From Desulfobacterales bacterium (GTDB taxonomy: Bacteria > Desulfobacterota > Desulfobacteria > Desulfobacterales > CAFBRK01): a stretch of 64,000 nucleotides of DNA. A program made the position numbers and the translations under genes. Each line of letters starts with the position of its first letter. Within the stretch, counting starts at the first letter, position 1. Below the pieces are notes generated by a model, which worked only from the letters and a program-made list of their open reading frames with translations, made no database searches and was not told where the DNA came from. The DNA lies in NCBI GenBank assembly GCA_021737185.1, contig JAIPEL010000005.1:1-64000 (forward strand), written 5' to 3'. Positions 27,765-37,773 of the stretch are shown here, piece by piece.

Positions 27765-28580
27765 TTACTGAACCGGCGAAACCATTTCAGTTTCCCCGGC
27801 AGCCGGCAGCGCCGCCGGGGGATGCTCCTCTAAAAGCTTCTGGAAGCTGAATCGTTCGTCGGAAATATCGGCCCCGGCGTCAATGCCGTCGACACGAACG
27901 TCAGCGGTTCGACGTTCGAGCCGATCGCCTTCCATGGTGTGGGGATAAAGGAGGCCGCCGACCTTCTGCCAGGTAAAATACCGGATCTCGATTCGCTGCA
28001 GAAGACCGCTGTCGTCTCTGCGAACGATGAGCCACCGGAACGGCAGCAGGGTCTCCTTGTCGAACCAGACCTGGGGTGCCAGCTCGTCCGGATACCGTGC
28101 CCCGAGGACGAAACCGAGCCGACCGTTGAACTGCCCGAGGCTGGACACGGAAAGATCGACGCCGACTTCGGCCAGCACCCGCCCCATCCTGGACGCGTCC
28201 GGGTTTGCCAAAAGGCGCAAGGCAAGGTCCATCGGGTCCGGAAACGGTTGAGAGACGCCCTGGCTGTCTGCAATCCGGTAGTCGCCGTTTCGCTCCAGGT
28301 AGATGCGCCGGCCTTGGTCGGTCTCTATCTCGGCCCGGAATACACCGGGAAACCGGAAGTAGACCGTTTCCTGGTATTCCCGAGCGCGGCTTTCCCCCTC
28401 CTGCGGCGGCAGAATCCGGGTCTGTCTGACCACTGCCGTCGAGGGGGTTTTCCTTTTCGCTGCCGCAGCCTCCAGCAGGTGTCCGGCCGCCGGCACATAG
28501 GCGTGGCTTGCTGCCGGCGGCCAGGCGCCGATCGCCCAGAAACAGATCCAAACCCATACTGCAAAAAGCCGGAACCCCAT
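27765..28580 (-). CDS. Exported LolA-like protein of unknown ligand
   Basis: It begins MGFRLFAVWVWICFWAIGAW, a clear signal peptide. The mature part looks like the half-barrel LolA/LolB fold: SRAREYQETVYFRFPGVFRAEIETDQGRRIYLERNGDYRIADSQG, then PQVWFDKETLLPFRWLIVRRDD and YFTWQKVGGLLYPHTMEGDRLERR. It may bind lipid or lipoprotein in the periplasm. A longer frame would overlap enolase; the chosen Met avoids this, lying four bases after the eno stop, so it is probably cotranscribed with eno. The family call is from fold-like pattern only. Confidence 0.65.
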   Translation of the reverse strand: MGFRLFAVWVWICFWAIGAWPPAASHAYVPAAGHLLEAAAAKRKTPSTAVVRQTRILPPQEGESRAREYQETVYFRFPGVFRAEIETDQGRRIYLERNGDYRIADSQGVSQPFPDPMDLALRLLANPDASRMGRVLAEVGVDLSVSSLGQFNGRLGFVLGARYPDELAPQVWFDKETLLPFRWLIVRRDDSGLLQRIEIRYFTWQKVGGLLYPHTMEGDRLERRTADVRVDGIDAGADISDERFSFQKLLEEHPPAALPAAGETEMVSPVQ

Positions 28581-28584
28581 GCGA

Positions 28585-30266
<1,682 letters not shown>

Positions 30267-30662
30267 ATGGCGGCAGCATCGCTCTATGATCAGGGGCACT
30301 TGGTGGTGGCTGCGATCCGAGTTTTGGAGCATCAGAAAGGGGTTCCTCCGTCTGTGGACGACATCAGCCGATGCCTTTCCCTTTCCGCTGAGCAAAGCAA
30401 CCGAATCTGCAGCCGACTCCAGGAAGCGGGCGTCATCGAAGTGGTCAAGGGCGCCTACGGTACCCGAGCGTTCGTTCGAGACTACCTGAGGCTGGAAGAC
30501 CTGCCCAAAAGCGAGGAAAGCGCCAAACTTGCCGATGAGGTGAAAAAATTTCAGGAATCGCGCAAGGGCATGGATGAAAGGATCGCCGAGTTCAAGGCCC
30601 AGCAGGAGGAAAAGAAAAAAAGCATGTTCGCCGACCTCGACAAGAAATTAAAAAAGAAATAG
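30267..30662 (+). CDS. Small winged-helix and coiled-coil protein, function unknown
   Basis: 131 residues, preceded by GGAGG. Residues 1-75 look like a winged helix (HLVVAAIRVLEHQKGVPPSVDDISRCLSLS, NRICSRLQEAGVIEVVKGAYGTRAFVRDY), and 80-131 form a highly charged helix ending in a Lys-rich tail (DKKLKKK). I recognise no family with certainty. A DNA-binding role is plausible from the first half. A longer upstream frame crosses the inverted repeat and is rejected. A strong terminator overlaps its stop. Confidence 0.75.
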   Translation: MAAASLYDQGHLVVAAIRVLEHQKGVPPSVDDISRCLSLSAEQSNRICSRLQEAGVIEVVKGAYGTRAFVRDYLRLEDLPKSEESAKLADEVKKFQESRKGMDERIAEFKAQQEEKKKSMFADLDKKLKKK

Positions 30663-30685
30663 CCGGTGGAAACGGCTATTTCTTT
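30653..30685. terminator. Bidirectional rho-independent terminator
   Basis: AAAGAAATAGCCG and CGGCTATTTCTTT form a 13-base stem with a 7-base loop. T6 follows on the plus strand and an A/T-rich tract on the other side. It ends the gene at 30267-30662. Confidence 0.85.
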
Positions 30686-31125
30686 TTTAATTTCCTTATT
30701 TATGATTGTTTTACAAAAAGCCTGAGTCTTCTTTTTTCGTCATTCCGGCTCCGGATCATCGTCCGGGGTAAACTGCAGCCGGAATCCAGCCCCGCCGCTG
30801 ACCGCAAGGTGATCAGTTTGATCAAGGATGAAACTTTCCAATTCGTAGAAGGTATAGGCCACGGGGTGTCGGATCGGATGCCGGGCAACTGTCTGAGCCA
30901 TTTAGGCCGCGTTGAAACGGCCGCCATGCTGTCGTTGAAAAGTGCCCGACCTATCGGATTTGCCGAGGGCTTATTCTACACGAGGGATCAACGGCCGTTT
31001 TTACGCGGCATTGATGGCGAGTTTTGACCGGCAGGAGAGCCGATATCCCTTGGCCGGCCACCTCCTCGCCGGCTACCTTGCTACCAAACCCATTTTGGCG
31101 ACCTTGGAAGCGAGAGATAATCGGG
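30686..31125. other. 440-base region with repeat fragments and no confirmed gene
   Basis: The left part contains a CGTCATTCCGGCTCCGG fragment (about 30738-30792) akin to the MITE cores and a CCGCCGCTG...GATCAGTTTGATCAAGG...GAAAC fragment (30798-30843) like the outer flank of the large palindromes. The right part is covered by short frames on both strands with no recognisable product. Confidence 0.5.
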
Positions 31126-31560
31126 TCAATGACCGATAATAGTGATTTCCACGGTCCTCTTCCGGGCGCGGTTGTCGTGGTTGACGGCGACCACCTGCTG
31201 CCATGTGCCCAGCGCCATCTTTCCGCTTCGAACCGCGATCGAAATGCTCGGTCCCATCAACGCCGCCTGGACATGGCTGTGGCCGTTGCCGTCGTGCCAG
31301 GCCTTTTCGTGTTCGTAATCCAATCCCCGGGGGGCCATCCGTTCGACGGCCCGCTTGAGGTCCTCCACCACCCCCGGCTCGTATTCGGTGGTCGTCAAAG
31401 AGCCGGTGGACCCGACCATGTTCGCCGCAAGCATTCCCGTGACAATGCCCGAAGCACGGACCATCTGTTTCAATTCATGGGTGATATCGACGATGTCCGG
31501 GCCAAGTTTCAAAGAAACCTGCAAAGAATCAGCGTAAATGACCGTTTCCGGCATAATCAT
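31126..31560 (-). CDS. YjbQ/UPF0047-family protein
   Basis: A small conserved protein of the YjbQ family, annotated elsewhere as secondary thiamine-phosphate synthase on genetic grounds. ITHELKQMVRASGIVTGMLAANMVGSTGSLTTTEYEPG and the metal-binding HDGNGHSHVQAALMGPSISIAVRSGKMALGTWQ motif are diagnostic. I start at MIMPETVIYA with AGGA directly upstream; a start two codons later is possible. A longer frame would overlap the U32 peptidase gene. Confidence 0.9.
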   Translation of the reverse strand: MIMPETVIYADSLQVSLKLGPDIVDITHELKQMVRASGIVTGMLAANMVGSTGSLTTTEYEPGVVEDLKRAVERMAPRGLDYEHEKAWHDGNGHSHVQAALMGPSISIAVRSGKMALGTWQQVVAVNHDNRARKRTVEITIIGH

Positions 31561-31594
31561 TTTCCTGCTTGAAATGCTTTCGTTTCTTCTATTC

Positions 31595-33574
31595 TCATTT
31601 GAGGTTCGTTGCCCAGTTCCACAGCCCGGGCCGTTGTTTGATCTTAACCGCCGGGGGTACCGGTTCTTCAAGGGATAGAAAAAGCGTGTAGCCGGCCTTT
31701 TGCAGCTGCTGCCTTTCTTTTCGCAGATCGACGGGCCAGTTGGGAAAGACCCAGTAGTCCGGCCCGTAGCGCGTCACCCAGAAGGCTTCTTTACGCGGGC
31801 TGAGCAGCGGTCGATCCGCTGCCAGATCTTCGGCGGCGGTTCGGGAGATGCAAAGGGGCCAGTAGCCGTAGATGACGGCACCCAGCGGCAGCGGGCTTTG
31901 CCGGGCAAGGGCCGTGTAGTCGCGTTTGCCAAGCTCCGGACTGACCACGGCGCCGGAAAACCCGAGGCGGGTCAACGACAGCAGGGCAGCGGTGTTTGCC
32001 AGATTGCAGAAAGGCCCGGCCCAGAGGTTCAGCCCCCCACGCCGGGGGAAAAACGCCGCCTGCCAGGGCGCATTCAAGATGAAATCGCGCGCCCCTTTTT
32101 TCAGGATGCGGGCCACCTGATCAGCGGTGTCCTTCTCGTTGTCCGGCCAGATCACCGGCGGAAGCATCCACCAGATTTTGCCCGCCGTCTTTCCAGAGGC
32201 GCCGTCGACAGAATCCACGGAAAGCCAGCAGCCGGCAACCCCTCGGCCGCGGCTGCGCTGAACACTTCTGAAAACGGTCACCTCCGTCGACGGTGCAGAA
32301 GATCTCTGCACCGGCGCCGAGGAGGGTTGAACCCGGGCGGAAAATGATTCGGACGCCTGCCGAACCGTCAGCCGCTTTTCAAGCGCTGCGATCTCCTGCT
32401 GCAGGTCTTCTTCTGTCCGATCGGTCAAAAACACCGGCGTTCCTTTGGGGGCCGGCGTTTTCCCGCCGGAACGGATCGTGTAGCGTCCTGCCTTGGGTAC
32501 GAAGCGGCCCAGACGATGAATCCCGTGCCACGGTTCGTCTTCGTATCCGACCCGAAGGACGTCTCCGGAAAGCAGATCGATCTTCGGCACCAGATCCGCC
32601 TTTTTTCCCCCGCCTTTGAGCCTTCCGATCAGGAGCCCGGAGCCGGTCTGGCCGTCTTTTGGAATCGGGTTCCAGGGCCGCTGGGACAAGAAGCGGTAGT
32701 GGGTGCCGGGCCGCCCCAGGGCATAGGAAAGAAGAGAAAGGGCCTCTTTTTTGGCTTCCGGGTCCGTTCCTTCGTCGCGAAGCGTCCGGTAGGCGCGAGC
32801 GGTGTAATACACGTAGTGCGGGCCTTTTTTACGGCCTTCGATTTTCCATGCCCGCACCTGGGGCACGGTCTTTAGCACCTTGACCAGGACGTCGAGGCTC
32901 AGATCGAGGCAGGAAAACAGGCGGCGGTCTTCGCCGTTTTGCACGTAGCGTCGTCGGCACGGCTGCACGCACCGTCCCCGCAGCCCGCTTTTCCCTCCCA
33001 GATAGCTGCTCCAGTAGCACCGGCCTGAAACACCGTAGCAAAGCGCACCGTGGACAAACACCTCGAGGCCGAACCCCGGCGGGCATGCCTGTGCCATGGC
33101 CTGAATCTCGTCGATGGAAAGCTCTCGGGGCAATACGGCCCGGGCAGCACCGAGGTTGGCCGCCACGGCAATCCCCTTTGGGAAGCTGACGTTGGCCAGG
33201 GTGGACAGGTGGATTTCGCCGGAAAACCCGGCCTGCCGCGCCAGCTCGACCATCGCCAGGTCCTGGACGATCATCCCGTCGGGAGAACCCTGCCGAACCA
33301 GGCGTTCGACGGTTTCTGCCACCGAAGCCGTCTCACCGGGCTTGATCAGAGTGTTGATCGCCGCATACACCCGGGCTCCCTGCTCATGGGCGAGAGATGT
33401 CAGCCCCGCCAGCTCTTCAATGGTGAAATTCTTGGCCGCCATGCGCGCCGAATACTGCTTGAGCCCGCAGTAGACGGCATCGGCGCCGGCGGCGAGGGCG
33501 GCCAGAAACGCGCTGCGGTTGCCGGCCGGGGCGAGGATTTCAGGAAGCGGCTGCGGGGGCTGTTTCTTTGTCAT
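31595..33574 (-). CDS. U32-family peptidase-like protein
   Basis: A radical-free Fe-S protein family whose characterised members (RlhA, TrhP, UbiU/UbiV) act in RNA or ubiquinone hydroxylation rather than as proteases. The N-terminal TIM-barrel part begins PEILAPAGNRSAFLAALAAGADAVYCGLK. The cysteine set FVHGALCYGVSGRCYWSSYLGGKSGLRGRCVQPCR should bind [4Fe-4S]. Residues 400-659 form an extra C-terminal region that is longer than in the short U32 members. The substrate is unknown. A repeat element follows its start upstream. Confidence 0.88.
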   Translation of the reverse strand: MTKKQPPQPLPEILAPAGNRSAFLAALAAGADAVYCGLKQYSARMAAKNFTIEELAGLTSLAHEQGARVYAAINTLIKPGETASVAETVERLVRQGSPDGMIVQDLAMVELARQAGFSGEIHLSTLANVSFPKGIAVAANLGAARAVLPRELSIDEIQAMAQACPPGFGLEVFVHGALCYGVSGRCYWSSYLGGKSGLRGRCVQPCRRRYVQNGEDRRLFSCLDLSLDVLVKVLKTVPQVRAWKIEGRKKGPHYVYYTARAYRTLRDEGTDPEAKKEALSLLSYALGRPGTHYRFLSQRPWNPIPKDGQTGSGLLIGRLKGGGKKADLVPKIDLLSGDVLRVGYEDEPWHGIHRLGRFVPKAGRYTIRSGGKTPAPKGTPVFLTDRTEEDLQQEIAALEKRLTVRQASESFSARVQPSSAPVQRSSAPSTEVTVFRSVQRSRGRGVAGCWLSVDSVDGASGKTAGKIWWMLPPVIWPDNEKDTADQVARILKKGARDFILNAPWQAAFFPRRGGLNLWAGPFCNLANTAALLSLTRLGFSGAVVSPELGKRDYTALARQSPLPLGAVIYGYWPLCISRTAAEDLAADRPLLSPRKEAFWVTRYGPDYWVFPNWPVDLRKERQQLQKAGYTLFLSLEEPVPPAVKIKQRPGLWNWATNLK

Positions 33575-33608
33575 TGACCTGTCATGTTTTGGGGAACACT
33601 CGGCTTAT

Positions 33609-33830
33609 GTGAAAGTTCGATCGAAGCCGGCGGCAAAAACCGACCTGTCTCCGCCTTGGGTTTTGGCGGTTGGAGGGCCACGCTCCGTCGTGGCCGGTAT
33701 TGGGTCATTGTTGGCAACACGGACGCGACAGAGCGCGTCCCTCCACCGTCGGGGGCTTCGACATAAGTTTCATCATTGATCAAACTGGTCGCCCTGCCGA
33801 CCAGCGGCGGGACTCATATGAAACTTTGAC
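33609..33830 (-). repeat. Large palindromic element, copy B (core 33671-33745)
   Basis: In reverse orientation this copy shows the GGAGGGACGCG/CGTGGCCCTCC core, flanked by TTGGGTTTTGGCGG on one side and by ACATAAGTTTC, TTGATCAAACTGG and ATGAAACT on the other. It shares sequence across about 200 bases with copies C and D. It lies between the U32 gene and the lasso operon. Confidence 0.85.
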
Positions 33831-33935
33831 AGTTGTTTGATTATGGTCTGTTTCTGTCAACGAGTCAATGCGCAGCCGTGCCAAAATGGGCCGGCAAGGC
33901 AAACGCCTCGACTCTCCGCCGCGAGGATCCAACAC

Positions 33936-33964
33936 TTTACCGAATGGTCCGGATACGCTATAAT
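33936..33964 (+). promoter_or_regulatory. Sigma-70 promoter of the lasso-peptide operon
   Basis: TTTACC (33936-33941) and a perfect TATAAT (33959-33964) are separated by 17 bases. The start of transcription should fall near 33971, about 30 bases before the first gene. A second AT-rich TATAATATAAGG lies just downstream. Confidence 0.6.
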
Positions 33965-34000
33965 TTTTATATTATATAATATAAGGTCAAGGAGGCCGAG

Positions 34001-34285
34001 TTGGCGGTCGATTTCCAAAAAAAGGCTGTCGTTCCGGAGCATGTGCTGTTCCGGGAACTGGAGGGAGAGTCGGTGCTTCTCAACATCGAAACCGAAACCT
34101 ACTTCGGGCTCGACGATGTGGGTACACGGATGTGGAATGTGCTCGCACATGCCGATTCGATTCAAACCGCCTACGAGACCCTGCTCGAAGAATACGATGT
34201 AGATGCCCAGACGCTGAAAAAAGACCTGGCCGAGATCATCGCCCGACTCCAGGAAAAGGGGTTGGTTCAGATTGCTGATCAATGA
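34001..34285 (+). CDS. PqqD-like RiPP recognition element (lasso B1 protein)
   Basis: A 94-residue PqqD-fold protein that binds the leader of the precursor peptide and delivers it to the maturation enzymes. It reads VLFRELEGESVLLNIETETYFGLDDVGTRMWNVL with helices after it, the standard RRE pattern. The start is TTG at 34001, supported by AGGAGG seven bases upstream. It is the first gene of the operon and overlaps the B2 gene by 14 bases. Its presence as a separate protein means the B function is split into B1 and B2, as in most non-proteobacterial lasso clusters. Confidence 0.9.
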   Translation: MAVDFQKKAVVPEHVLFRELEGESVLLNIETETYFGLDDVGTRMWNVLAHADSIQTAYETLLEEYDVDAQTLKKDLAEIIARLQEKGLVQIADQ

Positions 34286-34724
34286 CCATGAAAGCAGCCC
34301 AACCGGTTTACGCTTTAAACAGATCGCCTCGATGCTGCTGTTGATGTTTTCCGTGAGCGCCGCGTTGAAGCTTTTCGGTTTCAGACGCGTATATTGCTTT
34401 CAGGGCCGAGCCGTCGGGCGGCTCGAAAATCCAGATGATCGAAACCAACAGCTGATTGCGGCCCAAAAAACCTCGGCGCTGCTCCAGCGGGTCAACCGGG
34501 AGTATTCCCTCCTGGGCAATTCATGTCTTGCAGAGTCTCTGGCATTATGGTGGCTGCTGGCAAGGCGAGGAATCAAGGCGGAATTCAGAATCGGCGTGCG
34601 CACAATGACCGGCGTCTTCGAATCCCATGCATGGGTGGAATACGATGGTCATGCCTTGAACGAGGTTGACCATGCAGGAAAGATATTCACCGTTTTCGAT
34701 CTTCGTTCCTTAACCGGTATTTGA
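34272..34724 (+). CDS. Lasso-peptide leader protease B2 (transglutaminase-like)
   Basis: A cysteine protease that removes the leader peptide before ring closure. The catalytic Cys85 lies in LLGNSCLAESLALWWLLARRG and His119 in FESHAWVEYDG; D133 or D143 could complete the triad. The C85-H119 spacing resembles that of the well-studied McjB. A hydrophobic N-terminal segment (about 20-35) is present. Length 150 fits a B2 protein that works with a separate RRE. It overlaps the preceding gene and is followed closely by the cyclase. Confidence 0.9.
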   Translation: MLINDHESSPTGLRFKQIASMLLLMFSVSAALKLFGFRRVYCFQGRAVGRLENPDDRNQQLIAAQKTSALLQRVNREYSLLGNSCLAESLALWWLLARRGIKAEFRIGVRTMTGVFESHAWVEYDGHALNEVDHAGKIFTVFDLRSLTGI

Positions 34725-34731
34725 GGCTGCA

Positions 34732-36591
34732 ATGAGCGGCATCGCCGGTATCGCCAACAAAGATGAGAGTCCGGTCGATCCCCGGCTGCTCCAACAGTGG
34801 GTCGAGTTTTTACGCTTCCGGGGCCCGGACGGCGGCCAACTCTGGAGTAATGGTCCGGTCGGGCTGGCGAATACCCTGCTCGACACAACAGGCTCTGCTT
34901 TAGCGGCTCATCAGCCGTGCAGCCTGGACGGCAAAGTCTGGATTTCGGCTGACGCCCGGATCGACGGGCAACAGGAGTTGAAAGCCAAACTGCAGAAAGA
35001 TGTCGCCGATGAACTTGCGCATGCCACGGATGCGAAGCTGATTCTGTATGCCTACCATAAGTGGGACCAGCGCTGTCTGGATCACCTCATCGGGGATTTT
35101 TCCTTTGCCATCTGGGACAATGCCAAAAAAAGACTATTCTGCGCAAGAGACCATTTCGGCGTAAAGCCCTTTTTCTATGCCGACACCTTTCGCCATTTTT
35201 TGTTCAGCAACACACTGAATTGTCTGCGTCTTCATCCGGAAGTCAGCAGCGATCTCGACGACAGGGCGATCGCCGACTTTCTGATTTACGGCATGCTGGT
35301 TCACCTGGACCGCAGCGTATTTTCAGACATCAGGCGTCTGCCACCGGCACACTGTCTGATCTGGTCGGCTGAAAAAGGGCTCGACGTTCGACGCTATTGG
35401 ACCCTTCCGCTGCCGGACCTTCTTACATACAAACACCGGCAAGACTATTTCGACCACTTTAACGAATTGATGCAGCGGGCCGTCGATGACCGGCTGAGAA
35501 CCACCCGCGTGATCGTATCCATGAGCGGCGGCCTTGACTCCACTTCGGTGGCGGCCTTTGCCTGCGAATCCGAAGCGTTTCGAAAGGAGTCGACGAAAAT
35601 TCATGCAGGTACCGGATTTTATCGAAGGCTTGTTCCGGACGATGAACACCCGTACGCGCGTCTCACAGCAGAAAAGCTCGGCATGCCATTTCACGGCGTG
35701 CAAATGGACGAAGCCGTCAATGACCCGTGGATTGGAAAATGGTTCAGGACACCTGAACCAATCGATGATATGGTGCCATTGGGACCCTATCGGCGCACCT
35801 GCATGCTTGCAAAAAATTTCAGGGTGGTCCTGACGGGCCAGGGTGGTGACCCCGCCCTTTATCCGGCTCCCGCGTCCTTTCCTTTATTCATGCAAAAATT
35901 ATTCTTGGGAAGTTTGGGACTGAGGATCCTCAAGTACAAATTCACCGTTGGACGGTTTCCACGACTGGATCTCCGGAAAAGCTTCCGGCGCTATATTGGC
36001 AGGGATAAAAAATCTGACGGTTGTCCGGTTCCTCCCTGGATAAACCGGGATTTTTTTTCGCATGTTAAAAGCGACCCTCGCTGGGTCAGTCTAAGAAAAT
36101 CCACCAAACGGGTCGAGTCTTTGCGTGGAGGGGCCTATCTTCAGATGGAAGATTCCATGTGGCCGAACATCTTTGAAAATGGAGACAGCGGCGTTACCTC
36201 AATTCCGGCGCAGGAGCGCCATCCCTACTTTGACCTGCGGGTCATCAAGTTTCTTCTGGCACTGCCGCCGGTTCCCTGGTGTGTGGACAAGCACCTGATT
36301 CGACAAGCCATGAAAAACCGACTGCCCCGGGCCGTCTTGAAAAGACCGAAGACCCCCCTCAAGGGACTCTCTGATTATGAGCGGCTCAGGGAAGGTAATA
36401 CATTGTCCCTTCATGGCCGCGACCTGAATGCTCGCTTGGCAGAATACATCGATGTCTCCCGATACCGATCTATGATGGCCGCCCCTGAAAAACTGCACCC
36501 TATAGAAATTAAGCTGATCACAAGACCGATATTTTTTTCGCAATGGTTAAATCAGATAGACTCAAAACCTTTCAAACCGGGAGGCACTTAA
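34732..36591 (+). CDS. Lasso-peptide macrolactam synthetase (asparagine synthetase-like C protein)
   Basis: Activates an Asp or Glu side chain with ATP and joins it to the new N-terminus of the core. It begins MSGIAGI, where Ser2 replaces the catalytic Cys of the glutaminase, so it cannot use glutamine; this is usual for lasso cyclases. The ATP pyrophosphatase loop is SMSGGLDST (263-271) and a TGQGGD motif is at 368-373. Length 619 is normal. Its stop overlaps the precursor's start (TAATG), coupling the two. Confidence 0.93.
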   Translation: MSGIAGIANKDESPVDPRLLQQWVEFLRFRGPDGGQLWSNGPVGLANTLLDTTGSALAAHQPCSLDGKVWISADARIDGQQELKAKLQKDVADELAHATDAKLILYAYHKWDQRCLDHLIGDFSFAIWDNAKKRLFCARDHFGVKPFFYADTFRHFLFSNTLNCLRLHPEVSSDLDDRAIADFLIYGMLVHLDRSVFSDIRRLPPAHCLIWSAEKGLDVRRYWTLPLPDLLTYKHRQDYFDHFNELMQRAVDDRLRTTRVIVSMSGGLDSTSVAAFACESEAFRKESTKIHAGTGFYRRLVPDDEHPYARLTAEKLGMPFHGVQMDEAVNDPWIGKWFRTPEPIDDMVPLGPYRRTCMLAKNFRVVLTGQGGDPALYPAPASFPLFMQKLFLGSLGLRILKYKFTVGRFPRLDLRKSFRRYIGRDKKSDGCPVPPWINRDFFSHVKSDPRWVSLRKSTKRVESLRGGAYLQMEDSMWPNIFENGDSGVTSIPAQERHPYFDLRVIKFLLALPPVPWCVDKHLIRQAMKNRLPRAVLKRPKTPLKGLSDYERLREGNTLSLHGRDLNARLAEYIDVSRYRSMMAAPEKLHPIEIKLITRPIFFSQWLNQIDSKPFKPGGT

Positions 36592-36749
36592 TGGATTCAA
36601 AAAAAGAACCTAAAAAAGCCGAGAAACAACTGTATCATTCTCCGAACCTTACAACCTACGGCGACATTTCGGAATTGACGAAAACTGCCTCCGGATCCGG
36701 CAGGCAGGATGGAACCGGCAATTATGGAACGGCCAGGTACTCCACTTGA
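36591..36749 (+). CDS. Lasso-peptide precursor
   Basis: A 52-residue peptide preceded by GGGAGG. Its leader carries YHSPNLTTYGDISELT (residues 15-30), an exact YxxPxLxxxGxxxxxT recognition motif with Thr30 at the -2 position. The core should therefore be residues 32-52, starting TASGSGRQD and ending YGTARYST. D40 is the only acidic core residue and so must be the ring acceptor: a nine-membered ring if Thr32 is residue 1, or seven to eight if cleavage is at Ser34 or Ala33. Ser51 and Thr52 at the end are candidate kinase targets. It lies after, not before, the processing genes. Confidence 0.88.
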   Translation: MDSKKEPKKAEKQLYHSPNLTTYGDISELTKTASGSGRQDGTGNYGTARYST

Positions 36750-37750
36750 AAAGCTCGCTTTATTCGGCTTTCGGCCTGGTGATTCGATCTTCCGAAAGAA
36801 TATCCAACCTCCCGACTGCAGCTTGCACCGGCCAATCTCCTCCAGCCGATATCCAGGTCGAATTTACATCCGGAGGGAAAGAGTCCCGCCCTGATCCGGA
36901 TGAAATCCTGCTGCATGCTTTTGCAAACCCGGAGAATTGTTCTTCGCCGTTTCTATTGGTTTGGAAACACGCTGCAGACGGAGATTATCGTTTCAGATTC
37001 GACTCAAGCGTTGAATTCAAACTGCAGCGATCCGGACGGAAAATAACGGTCGCATGTGAATCATCCACGACGATGGACGAGGTCGCGGCCTATCTGCTTG
37101 GGCCTGTGATGGGATTGGCGCTGCGCATCAATGGGTTGGTTTGTCTCCATGCAAGCGCCGTAGTTTTTAAAAATCGGGCGATCGCCCTGATGGCGCCGCC
37201 CGGCCATGGCAAATCAACCCTTGCTGCCGCTTTTGCCAAAAGAGGCCACCCGGTGCTGACCGACGACATCCTCGTTCTGGTCAAAGATGGAAATCAGTTG
37301 AAGATCCAGCCCTCCTACCCCCAGATCCGTTTGCTTCCGGTTGCCGTGGAGACCCTTTTCGGTCATCGAGAGGCGTTGCCCCGGCTTTCGAGGAGCAATC
37401 CGAATCTGTCTAAACACGTCCTTGATTTAACCGGTCCCGATTATCGTTTCGCCGAAGAGGCCACTATACTGAACGCCGTTTATACCGGGCTCGAAAGCGA
37501 TCAGGCAAGTGCCACCAGGGTTAAGGATTTCAATTGCGTTGAGCGGTTTCTTGCAATGTGCGCAAATCTTTACCTCCCCAACATAATAGATGAAAAAATG
37601 CACCGAACTCATTTCGAAGTCCTGGAAAACGCAGCCAAAGCAGTCCCGGTTCGCTGTATCGAAACCCCCTGTCGAAATGCAATGACACCTTTTGATCTCT
37701 GTGATCTTATCCTGGATGATTACAACAGTCTTCAAAATATTTCGGGCTGA
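36746..37750 (+). CDS. HPr-kinase-like lasso-peptide kinase
   Basis: A 334-residue protein whose second half is an HPr kinase fold: LHASAVVF, P-loop APPGHGKST (150-158) and HPVLTDDIL (171-175). In the paeninodin-type clusters such kinases phosphorylate the C-terminal Ser of the precursor. The gene starts with TTG inside the precursor's TTGA stop, so the kinase is translationally tied to its likely substrate. The first 120 residues are divergent. Residues 190-240 are like other lasso kinases, but whether it phosphorylates Ser51 or Thr52 is not known. Confidence 0.85.
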   Translation: MKSSLYSAFGLVIRSSERISNLPTAACTGQSPPADIQVEFTSGGKESRPDPDEILLHAFANPENCSSPFLLVWKHAADGDYRFRFDSSVEFKLQRSGRKITVACESSTTMDEVAAYLLGPVMGLALRINGLVCLHASAVVFKNRAIALMAPPGHGKSTLAAAFAKRGHPVLTDDILVLVKDGNQLKIQPSYPQIRLLPVAVETLFGHREALPRLSRSNPNLSKHVLDLTGPDYRFAEEATILNAVYTGLESDQASATRVKDFNCVERFLAMCANLYLPNIIDEKMHRTHFEVLENAAKAVPVRCIETPCRNAMTPFDLCDLILDDYNSLQNISG

Positions 37751-37773
37751 CATATGCTTTCGGGAGACGGCCC

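Noticed and set aside
34732-36591. Asparagine synthetase for amino-acid synthesis
   Set aside because: Ser2 replaces the catalytic Cys and the gene sits between lasso B2 and the precursor; it is a cyclase.
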